Assembly (NCBI GenBank): GCA_964353635.1
Contig: CAYGVS010000036.1
Coordinates: 1 to 9,020 of the forward strand
Length of the DNA: 9,020 nucleotides
Source of the DNA: JAPLVB01 sp964353635
Lineage (GTDB): Archaea; Aenigmatarchaeota; Aenigmatarchaeia; QMZP01
Direction of reading: 5' to 3'
Part shown: positions 1 to 5,088 of the stretch, piece by piece
Position numbering within the stretch: position 1 is the stretch's first letter
Layout: every line of letters begins with the position of its first letter
Translations under genes and position numbers: made by a program
The notes under the pieces: generated by a model
What the model saw: the letters and a program-made list of their open reading frames with translations, nothing else
Database searches by the model: none
What the model was told of the DNA's origin: nothing

Positions 1-2
1 CT

Positions 3-494
3 TACACATTCTCAGGGCAATATGAGTTCAACAGCACGCTCCTGAACCCGATATCTCCCCCAATATCAGGGCCCAGTCAGGTCACGGTCGCGGGTTGCAC
101 CCAGATCTTCTACGGGGACGCTGACAGCGACACCTACGGCAATCTCTCTAACACGACCCAGGCCTGCACTGCGCCCTCTGGATATGTGAGCAGCAACACT
201 GACTGTGATGACACCAAATCAGCTGTCCATCCAGGGGCCACAGAAATATGCCTGAATGCGCTGGACGATGACTGCTCAGGAGCAGGGGATCCGGACTGTC
301 CAGGGGATATTGCGAACTCCACCGGCAACACGCCTGACAGATGTATCGACATGTTCGACCTGACTGCAATTGGCCATGACTTCGGGAAGACCTCAGGCTT
401 CATAAACCCTAGGGCAGACATAACCGGAAACAGTTTGGTGGACATATACGACCTGGTCTATGTTGGCAAGGATTTTGGCAAATGCCCGGGCTGA
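3..494 (+). CDS. Secreted protein, C-terminal part: MopE-type metal-binding module plus dockerin-like domain (5' partial)
   Basis: The frame is open from the window edge to the TGA at 492-494, giving 163 visible residues; the true start lies upstream. Visible residues about 36-91 match the MopE-type metal-binding motif common in extracellular proteins: an Asp-rich DADSDTYG stretch, then spaced cysteines with GYV, DCDD, VHPGATEIC and DDDC. From residue 102 to the end are two dockerin-like EF-hand half repeats, DMFDLTAIGHDFGK (116-129) and DIYDLVYVGKDFGK (147-160). Such domains bind calcium and in dockerins mediate protein-protein docking. The protein is probably exported and held on the surface or in a complex through its C-terminus. 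The signal peptide and N-terminal catalytic or adhesive domain would be upstream and cannot be seen. An internal GTG at 186 could mimic a start, but it falls inside the MopE module and is not credible. The module assignment is fairly secure; the overall function is unknown. Confidence 0.8.
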   Translation, partial: YTFSGQYEFNSTLLNPISPPISGPSQVTVAGCTQIFYGDADSDTYGNLSNTTQACTAPSGYVSSNTDCDDTKSAVHPGATEICLNALDDDCSGAGDPDCPGDIANSTGNTPDRCIDMFDLTAIGHDFGKTSGFINPRADITGNSLVDIYDLVYVGKDFGKCPG

Positions 495-509
495 TCGTTT
501 GCACGAACG

Positions 510-518
510 TTTAAATAG
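510..518 (+). promoter_or_regulatory. TATA-like box for the eL32 gene
   Basis: TTTAAATAG lies about 49 nt before the eL32 start codon. A start site about 26 nt downstream would fall near 540 and leave a leader of roughly 20 nt, long enough to carry the GTGAT ribosome-binding signal. This makes eL32 the one clearly leadered promoter-proximal gene in the window. The downstream part shares AAATAGCTAT (513-522) with the divergent promoter at 1484-1493. Confidence 0.5.
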
Positions 519-554
519 CTATCCTGTGAATATTCATCAGTCCAGAAAACCCAT

Positions 555-559
555 GTGAT
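555..559 (+). promoter_or_regulatory. Shine-Dalgarno-like GTGAT for eL32
   Basis: GTGAT ends 3 nt before the ATG at 563. It is complementary to the AUCAC just upstream of the CCUCC anti-SD core in archaeal 16S rRNA, so the short spacing is expected. The 11-base string from GTGAT through ATG recurs exactly before the HAD gene (3106-3116). Confidence 0.55.
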
Positions 560-562
560 TTT

Positions 563-970
563 ATGGTTACCAAAAACAAGCCTAAGGCTAATATTCCCAA
601 GGCTCAGGCCAGACTGCTCAGGCAGAAGATTCGCTCCAAGAGGAAACAGCCAAGGTTCAAGAGGCAGGAGCTCTGGGCCCAGGCCACACTCAAGGACACA
701 TGGAGAAGGCCCAAGGGCCGCCACTCCAAGATGAGAGTGGAGGAGAGGGGAAGGGGAAGGATTCCCAAGCCAGGTTACGGCTCTCCCGCAGCTGTAAAAG
801 GCCTCACAAGGCACGGCTTCATCGAGGTCAGGGTATCCAATATCAGAGGCCTTGAAGGCATAAGCCCGCAGACGCACGCGGCTGTAATAGCCTCTACTGT
901 CGGCAGGAAGAAGAGGCTCGAAATCCTGAAGAAGGCCCAGGAGCTTGGTATAACTGTTTCCAACGCCTGA
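563..970 (+). CDS. rpl32e: 50S ribosomal protein L32e (eL32)
   Basis: This 135-residue protein is a structural component of the large ribosomal subunit, found in archaea and eukaryotes but not bacteria. It has a very basic N-terminal extension (residues 1-34) followed by the family core: RFKRQELW (31-38), the WRRPKG turn with KMR (47-58), IPKPGYGSP (67-75), the GLTRHGF region, and the C-terminal VGRKKRLEILKKAQELGI helix (113-130). Length is normal for the archaeal family. The ATG at 563 is supported by a GTGAT signal 3 nt upstream and a TATA-like box at 510-518. In most archaea this gene sits in the spc-type ribosomal operon between L6 and L19e. Here it stands alone, after a secreted-protein gene and converging on a regulator gene 26 nt downstream. 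Arginine codons are mainly AGG/AGA, typical of this genome's core genes. Confidence 0.95.
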   Translation: MVTKNKPKANIPKAQARLLRQKIRSKRKQPRFKRQELWAQATLKDTWRRPKGRHSKMRVEERGRGRIPKPGYGSPAAVKGLTRHGFIEVRVSNIRGLEGISPQTHAAVIASTVGRKKRLEILKKAQELGITVSNA

Positions 971-996
971 TTCTGACCAAAGCTCAGGCAATCTGT

Positions 997-1458
997 TTAT
1001 AGAAGTAGCTTCCTCATATTCTTTGAAAGCCTTACGATATTTATCTTTTTCTGCTGCTCTTTGGTAACTATTCCCTTTATCTTAAGCGAATGAAGGATCC
1101 TGAACACCTTGACTTTAGGCAGCCCTGTTTGCTTCACTATCTCTGCCTGGGGAACCTCCCCTTTATTTTCTATTATCGCTTTCATGACAGCCGCCTCATC
1201 CCTCTCAAGAAAGCCCAGGAGCTGGGTCTTGTCTACAGCAGGCTTTTCGAACTTTGGTGAGAGAAGGTAGTAAGAGAGCACGCCTATGAAAAGGCCCATA
1301 GCCCCTATGATTGGGACAAGCACATAAAGCGGTATCTCACAGTTGCATGCGTTCCCCGAGGAAACCTGCATCTGCACGTAAAGCGCAGCCATGGCAACAA
1401 TCATGATAAATACAGTTATCACGAGCATGCCTGTGAGGAACTTCTTCTGGGGGTTCAT
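997..1458 (-). CDS. Membrane-anchored winged-helix transcriptional regulator
   Basis: The 153-residue protein has two hydrophobic helices, about 8-31 and 44-66, separated by a short loop with a closely spaced Cys pair (C38, C40). A soluble domain at about 85-146 looks like a MarR/IclR-type winged helix: a first helix AAVMKAIIENKGEV, then AEIVKQTGLP as helix two, a KVKVFRILHSLKIKGIV recognition helix, and a basic KEQQKKINIVRLS wing. Both termini are predicted on the cytosolic side, so the Cys-X-Cys loop would face outwards and could sense redox state or metal; that is inference. Small membrane-linked winged-helix proteins of this layout are common in archaea and mostly uncharacterised. It is divergent from the gene at 1520 across a shared promoter with a palindrome, which suggests autoregulation and control of that neighbour. 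Its TATA-like element about 27 nt before the ATG implies a leaderless transcript. Confidence 0.75.
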   Translation of the reverse strand: MNPQKKFLTGMLVITVFIMIVAMAALYVQMQVSSGNACNCEIPLYVLVPIIGAMGLFIGVLSYYLLSPKFEKPAVDKTQLLGFLERDEAAVMKAIIENKGEVPQAEIVKQTGLPKVKVFRILHSLKIKGIVTKEQQKKINIVRLSKNMRKLLL

Positions 1459-1480
1459 TATTGAGATTTGGAATGGCTGC

Positions 1481-1497
1481 TTAAAATAGCTATTTAT
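1481..1497. promoter_or_regulatory. Back-to-back divergent promoter with 12-bp palindrome
   Basis: AAATAGCTATTT at 1484-1495 is a perfect palindrome. Read on the minus strand it overlaps TATTTTAA, centred about 27 nt before the regulator's ATG (1458). On the plus strand it overlaps TATTTAT (1491-1497), centred about 27 nt before the ATG at 1520. The two TATA elements therefore abut on one dyad, and both transcripts would be leaderless. A dimeric regulator bound here would block both genes. Confidence 0.5.
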
Positions 1498-1519
1498 CCT
1501 TAATCTTCATATTTCTCCT

Positions 1520-1828
1520 ATGAAATACGATGATTTTAGGAAGACAGAAGCGTATAAATTATTATCCAACTCCATGATTGCAGCCTGCGCTCTCTATCTC
1601 CTTGACCCTGAATCAAAAGGCATGACGTATTTTGAGCTTGAAAAAATCTTCTGGGAAGAGCTTGCAGAAATCAATCCTGCGCAACCGCGCAGGCTTTGTC
1701 CGGACGAAATTGAAGTGACCTGGGAGAATGACAGAGAGGTATACAAGCTGAAACCTGACTTCAGGAAGAAAATAGGGAAGCTTATCAGCAACATAGAGAA
1801 TAGTCAGGAAAAACCTGTGAAAGCCTAA
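1520..1828 (+). CDS. Small protein of unknown function, possibly winged-helix-like
   Basis: I do not recognise the family. The 102-residue soluble protein has no membrane segment or signal peptide. The order of predicted elements is a helix (SNSMIAACALYLL, 16-28), a second helix after a GMTYFEL turn (34-48), a Pro-rich linker around residues 53-60 with one Cys, a beta hairpin EIEVTWENDREVYKL (63-77), and a basic C-terminal helix KPDFRKKIGKLISNIE. Helix-helix-hairpin order would suit a small winged helix, but no recognition-helix motif is clear, so this is only a suggestion. It is divergent from a membrane winged-helix regulator with which it shares a promoter dyad. The TATA-like box 27 nt upstream and the absence of an SD signal point to a leaderless message. 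The sufS promoter starts right after it. Confidence 0.65.
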   Translation: MKYDDFRKTEAYKLLSNSMIAACALYLLDPESKGMTYFELEKIFWEELAEINPAQPRRLCPDEIEVTWENDREVYKLKPDFRKKIGKLISNIENSQEKPVKA

Positions 1829-1838
1829 GCAACAGGAC

Positions 1839-1857
1839 GGTTTCAAATTCTGAAACC
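1839..1857 (+). promoter_or_regulatory. Inverted repeat upstream of the sufS TATA box (candidate operator)
   Basis: GGTTTCA (1839-1845) and TGAAACC (1851-1857) form a perfect 7-bp inverted repeat around 5 nt. A third half-site, GTTTCA at 1872-1877, lies just past the TATA box, so the second and third half-sites form another dyad centred on that box. This arrangement suits a repressor or redox regulator of sufS. It could also form a small hairpin at the 3' end of the upstream message. Confidence 0.4.
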
Positions 1858-1861
1858 AAAC

Positions 1862-1871
1862 CTTATATATA
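1862..1871 (+). promoter_or_regulatory. TATA box of the sufS operon
   Basis: CTTATATATA is centred about 25 nt before the sufS ATG (1892), the distance at which archaeal transcription starts. The mRNA is therefore probably leaderless. It is flanked by inverted GTTTCA half-sites. Confidence 0.6.
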
Positions 1872-1891
1872 GTTTCACCAATTTCTAAGGT

Positions 1892-3109
1892 ATGGACATC
1901 CAGAAGTTAAGAGAGGACTTTCCAGTCCTGAAGCAGACAGTTAATGGAAAGCCTGTGGTGTACTTCGACAACGCCTGCATGAGCCTCAAGCCCAGGCAGG
2001 TCACGCAGAAGATGCTGGAGTACTACGAACAGTACACAGCCTGCGCAGGCAGAAGCAACCACACCTTTTCCAGGGTGTGCGAGGAGAAGTACCAGGAAGC
2101 CAGGAAAACTCTCGCGAAATTCCTTAACGCAAAGAAGCCCGAAGAGGTAGTCTTTACCCGCAACACTACCGAAGGCCTGAACCTCGTAGCCAACTCCCTG
2201 AACCTCCAGAAAGGTGACGTGGTGGTCTCCAGCGATAGGGAGCACAATTCCAATCTTATTCCGTGGCAAGTCCTGAAGGAGAGGAAATGGATAGAGCACA
2301 GGATAGTGAAATCAAAGCCCGATTTCTCATTCGATCTTGAAGCCTTCAAGCAAGCTATGGACAAAAATGTGAAGCTCGTCTCAATGGTCTGGACCTCCAA
2401 CATAGACGGCTACACCCTTCCAGTCAAAGAGATAATCAAGATTTCACACGATTTTGGAGCCCTGGTAATGCTGGACGGCGCTCAGGCAGTCCCGCACTCC
2501 AAAACTGACGTGCGCAAGCTGGATATGGATTTCCTTTCATTTTCAGGCCACAAGATGCTCGGTCCCACGGGGACAGGAATCCTTTATGGAAAATTCGACC
2601 TCCTTGATAAGCGCCTCCAGACCTTTATGGTGGGCGGGGAGACCGTTGAATTCACGACCTATGATACGCACAAATTCCTGAAGCCTCCTGAGAAGTTCGA
2701 GGCAGGCCTGCAGGACTACGCGGGCATGATAGGCCTGGGAGAAGCTGCCAGATACCTTGAAAGACAGGGACCTGAGAATGTAGAAAGATACGAGGTTATG
2801 CTTAACAAATCAATAAGCGAAAGAATCGGCCAGATACCGAATCTCCAGAGGGTGGGCTATTGCAATCCTGAGCTGAACGGGGGCATAATATCCTTCAATA
2901 TCCGGGGCATGAAATACCATGACGTTTCCCTCATGCTCGACCGCAACCACGGAATCGCCATCCGTTCTGGACAGCACTGTGCACATTCATGGTTCAAAGG
3001 CCACGGGATAGAAGGCTCTGCAAGGGCTTCCCTTTACCTTTACAACACTAAGGAAGAGGCTGATATTTTCGTGGAGGCTCTGCAAAAAATTGCAAAGCTG
3101 GGAAAGTGA
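1892..3109 (+). CDS. sufS: Cysteine desulfurase, SufS-like (class V aminotransferase fold)
   Basis: The 405-residue PLP enzyme removes sulfur from L-cysteine, giving alanine and an enzyme persulfide that feeds Fe-S cluster assembly or thiolation. Landmarks in order: FDNAC near the N-terminus (25-29), the AGRSNH segment (52-57), TRNTTEGLN (89-97), REHNSN with H118, DGAQAVPH with D195 and Q198 contacting the cofactor, SFSGHKMLGPTGTG with the Schiff-base lysine K221, and RSGQHCAH with the catalytic Cys C363, followed by RASLYLYNT (378-386). The length matches SufS (group II), whose catalytic Cys lies near residue 364. Residues C29 and C51 replace common Ala/Val-type positions, resembling an archaeal sub-branch as I recall it. 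No SufBC, SufU or IscU gene is adjacent, so the sulfur acceptor is unknown. It heads an operon with a HAD hydrolase 4 nt downstream. Confidence 0.92.
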   Translation: MDIQKLREDFPVLKQTVNGKPVVYFDNACMSLKPRQVTQKMLEYYEQYTACAGRSNHTFSRVCEEKYQEARKTLAKFLNAKKPEEVVFTRNTTEGLNLVANSLNLQKGDVVVSSDREHNSNLIPWQVLKERKWIEHRIVKSKPDFSFDLEAFKQAMDKNVKLVSMVWTSNIDGYTLPVKEIIKISHDFGALVMLDGAQAVPHSKTDVRKLDMDFLSFSGHKMLGPTGTGILYGKFDLLDKRLQTFMVGGETVEFTTYDTHKFLKPPEKFEAGLQDYAGMIGLGEAARYLERQGPENVERYEVMLNKSISERIGQIPNLQRVGYCNPELNGGIISFNIRGMKYHDVSLMLDRNHGIAIRSGQHCAHSWFKGHGIEGSARASLYLYNTKEEADIFVEALQKIAKLGK

Positions 3110-3110
3110 T
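3106..3110 (+). promoter_or_regulatory. GTGAT ribosome-binding signal overlapping the sufS stop; sets the HAD start
   Basis: GTGAT contains the sufS TGA stop (3107-3109) and ends 3 nt before the ATG at 3114. The string through ATG is identical to that before eL32. It argues for the 3114 start over an in-frame TTG at 3090, and for translational coupling to sufS. Confidence 0.6.
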
Positions 3111-3113
3111 TTT

Positions 3114-3722
3114 ATGAAAGGGGTTGTGTTTGACCTGTTCGGGACGCTGTGTGTTAAGACTTCTCCAGAGCATCCACTCATGGACAGGTATAGACTTGAT
3201 CAAGGACTGCATGATCTGCTTGAAGAGGCTTTCTGCGGATACAGATTCGATTCCTGGGACAATTATCTGGAAAATATTATGCAGGTTTCAGGAGTGAATG
3301 ATAAGGCCGGCATTAAAAATATCATTGATGAGCAGGTGGAGAAAGGCGTGAACGGGATTCATCCTGAAGCAGAAAAAGTCCTTAAGGATCTTGCAAAAAA
3401 TTTTAAGATAGGGCTTGTGTCTACAGCCTATCCAGGCGCAGAAGAGATAGTCGAGAAGCTATCGAGATATTTTAGTGCAATAACATTCTCATATCAAATT
3501 GGAATGACCAAGCGAGATTCTGATATATATATTATTCATCTGAAAAATCTTGGAGTGGAAAAAGCCTGCATGGTAGGAGACAGCCTCAAGAGTGACATCC
3601 TCATGTCCAGGCAGGCAGGCTATGGAAAAGGCATTCTCATTGGAAAGGAGAAAGGAGATTGGGTCACAGTCTCCGACTTGTCAGAGGTTCCTGAAGCAAT
3701 AAGGAGCGGAAACGCATGGTAA
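3114..3722 (+). CDS. HAD-superfamily hydrolase
   Basis: The 202-residue protein has all four HAD motifs: I, VVFDLFGTL with nucleophile D7; II, LVST with S103; III, K133 in GMTKRDSD; IV, MVGDSLKSD with D156 and D161. An all-helical insert between motifs I and II (about 20-85) is a C1-type cap. Most such enzymes are phosphatases for small metabolites; the substrate cannot be read here. The general acid/base position two residues after the nucleophile is Phe (F9), not the Asp usual in phosphatases. This could mean altered chemistry or a binding role, although DLFGT variants are common in archaeal members. The ATG at 3114 is chosen because it gives the classical start MKGVVFDLFGTL and follows a GTGAT signal; a TTG at 3090 in frame would add eight unlikely residues. 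It lies 4 nt after sufS and overlaps the next gene by 7 nt. Confidence 0.88.
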   Translation: MKGVVFDLFGTLCVKTSPEHPLMDRYRLDQGLHDLLEEAFCGYRFDSWDNYLENIMQVSGVNDKAGIKNIIDEQVEKGVNGIHPEAEKVLKDLAKNFKIGLVSTAYPGAEEIVEKLSRYFSAITFSYQIGMTKRDSDIYIIHLKNLGVEKACMVGDSLKSDILMSRQAGYGKGILIGKEKGDWVTVSDLSEVPEAIRSGNAW

Positions 3723-4522
3723 TCTGCATTGTCGCGGCGGTCGTGCTTGGGATTCTTGGAATCTTTTCAGCCAGGTACAGGAAGATAGCGAAGGAGGCTT
3801 TCTCCTGCGTCTCCCGGATGGCCACCTTCCGTCCCTGCGAGACAGGCTTTGACGACAAGGTCCGCTCGCATGTCGCCTCAAAGCTCATGAAGAGGAGTGA
3901 GAAGCTGGCGGGCTGGTTCTACAGGAACTTCAAGGCCATATCCGTGCTGTTCACCATAAGCTTCTTCCTGAGCGCTGCTTACACAGGCTACACCATCTAC
4001 AACCTCGCAGTATACGGGAGCTGCGATCCTGTGAACCCGCAGAACTGCGTTTTCAGCCCAGGAACAGACCCGAACAGGGTGATATGCCCCTACCAGAACC
4101 TGAGCGTGACCTCCAGCATGGCCACGATAGGAAACTTCAGGAACATAGAATCCGCCAATATAGAAGGGAGGCCTGATGTGTATTTCTTCGGTACAACATG
4201 GTGCCCGCACTGCGCATGGGAGAGGCCCATCTTCATGAATATAACATCAAAATTCTCTGGCTTCATAACCGCGTATGTGACAGAGATAGACATAGAGCAG
4301 CCGGCCCTGGAGATGGAGATATTCAAACACTACTCTCCTGACGGGAAGATACCGGTCATTGTGATAGGCGGGAAGTACTTCAGGGTAGGTTCGGGAGAGA
4401 GCCTCGGCCAGGCCGCTGAGGAGAATGCGCTCACCGCAATTCTTTGCAGAATAACAAACGACCCGATAGAGGAGTGCTCAAGCCTGGAGATAAAGAGCCT
4501 TGAGACCAGTTTGGTAAACTGA
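3716..4522 (+). CDS. Membrane-anchored thioredoxin-fold protein with CPHC active site (DsbA/thiol oxidoreductase-like)
   Basis: The 268-residue protein has an N-terminal hydrophobic helix (2-18), a basic cytosolic segment (19-73) with RPCETGFD, a second membrane helix (about 75-98), and then an outward-facing region. The segment GSCDPVNPQNCVFSP (101-115) has a Cys pair, followed by a thioredoxin fold with FFGTTWCPHC (157-166) and a cis-proline at P213 in GKIPVIVIGG. The CPHC motif is the DsbA type and favours oxidation or isomerisation of disulfides in exported proteins. Extra Cys residues C103, C111, C124, C240 and C249 may form structural or relay disulfides. The GSCDP-type loop plus CPHC layout resembles archaeal envelope proteins I have seen in DPANN genomes, but no precise family name is claimed. 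AAGGAG (3701-3706) sits 9 nt before the start. The gene overlaps the HAD gene and closes the sufS operon. Confidence 0.82.
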   Translation: MVICIVAAVVLGILGIFSARYRKIAKEAFSCVSRMATFRPCETGFDDKVRSHVASKLMKRSEKLAGWFYRNFKAISVLFTISFFLSAAYTGYTIYNLAVYGSCDPVNPQNCVFSPGTDPNRVICPYQNLSVTSSMATIGNFRNIESANIEGRPDVYFFGTTWCPHCAWERPIFMNITSKFSGFITAYVTEIDIEQPALEMEIFKHYSPDGKIPVIVIGGKYFRVGSGESLGQAAEENALTAILCRITNDPIEECSSLEIKSLETSLVN

Positions 4523-4524
4523 GA

Positions 4525-5076
4525 TTATTTTTTGTGCATATCTTGAATCTTGATAATGATAATCGAAACAATATAACAGTAAATCAAATCAATGAGCAAG
4601 AAATTCAGCATTAATAGCGGACCCATATGAATGCCTAACCCCGAATAAGGATCATATGCATAAAAGAACAAGGGCAATCCAATTCCTATCCTGCCTTTTG
4701 GCAATGGATAGCCAATTGAAAAAATCAAGCTGATTGCAGTATAAATCGAAAAAAGAGCCAGCGACAGAATTAATGGTTTGGCAACAGCGTTTTTTGATAT
4801 TTTATCCAGCTTCTGATGCAATAAAAGTATTGTCAGGGTTACAAGGAACAGCATAAGAAAATCAGAAAATAGAAAGGTCCAATAAAAGTTGATATAAGGT
4901 TGGCAAACAGATCCAATTCCGCATTGAGGCATGCCTCCTGACAAAAAAGGAAGCGGGAACCCGAATTCCCAAGCATCGCTCATGAGAAAAAATTGCAGAA
5001 TCAAAGGAAACGTGAACAAAATACTGGTTATGATAATCTTTATCTTATCTGGTTTGAGAAATCCTTTCCAATTCAT
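4525..5076 (-). CDS. Four-helix integral membrane protein of unknown function
   Basis: I do not recognise the family. The 183-residue protein has four likely membrane helices: about 12-31, 66-86, 101-121 and 154-175. The first long loop is outward, with a Cys pair (C52, C58) in MPQCGIGSVCQPY that could form a disulfide. The second outward loop is rich in Gly, Pro and Tyr. The reading frame is visibly more AT-rich than its neighbours, with many AAA, ATA and AAT codons. The gene begins 12 nt after the antiporter's stop on the same strand, so it is very likely cotranscribed. GGATGAT at 5079-5085 sits 2 nt before the ATG as a plausible, closely spaced SD. It may be an accessory subunit of the antiporter or an unrelated envelope protein. 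Its stop lies 2 nt from that of the convergent sufS operon. Confidence 0.7.
   Translation of the reverse strand: MNWKGFLKPDKIKIIITSILFTFPLILQFFLMSDAWEFGFPLPFLSGGMPQCGIGSVCQPYINFYWTFLFSDFLMLFLVTLTILLLHQKLDKISKNAVAKPLILSLALFSIYTAISLIFSIGYPLPKGRIGIGLPLFFYAYDPYSGLGIHMGPLLMLNFLLIDLIYCYIVSIIIIKIQDMHKK
4528..4533 (+). terminator. T-run terminator of the sufS operon
   Basis: Six consecutive T residues lie 5 nt past the stop of the thioredoxin-fold gene. Archaeal termination is commonly at oligo-T tracts without a hairpin. The tract also encodes the last two lysines of the convergent gene on the other strand. Confidence 0.4.
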
Positions 5077-5088
5077 AAATCATCCATT

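Noticed and set aside
186..494. GTG at 186 as the start of a short secreted protein
   Set aside because: The frame continues upstream to the window edge and the GTG falls in the middle of the MopE-type module.
458..991. 177-codon minus-strand frame over eL32
   Set aside because: It is antisense to a confidently identified ribosomal protein and has no recognisable domain.
3090..3113. Upstream TTG start for the HAD gene
   Set aside because: It adds residues overlapping sufS, has no ribosome-binding signal, and the ATG at 3114 follows GTGAT and gives the canonical HAD start.
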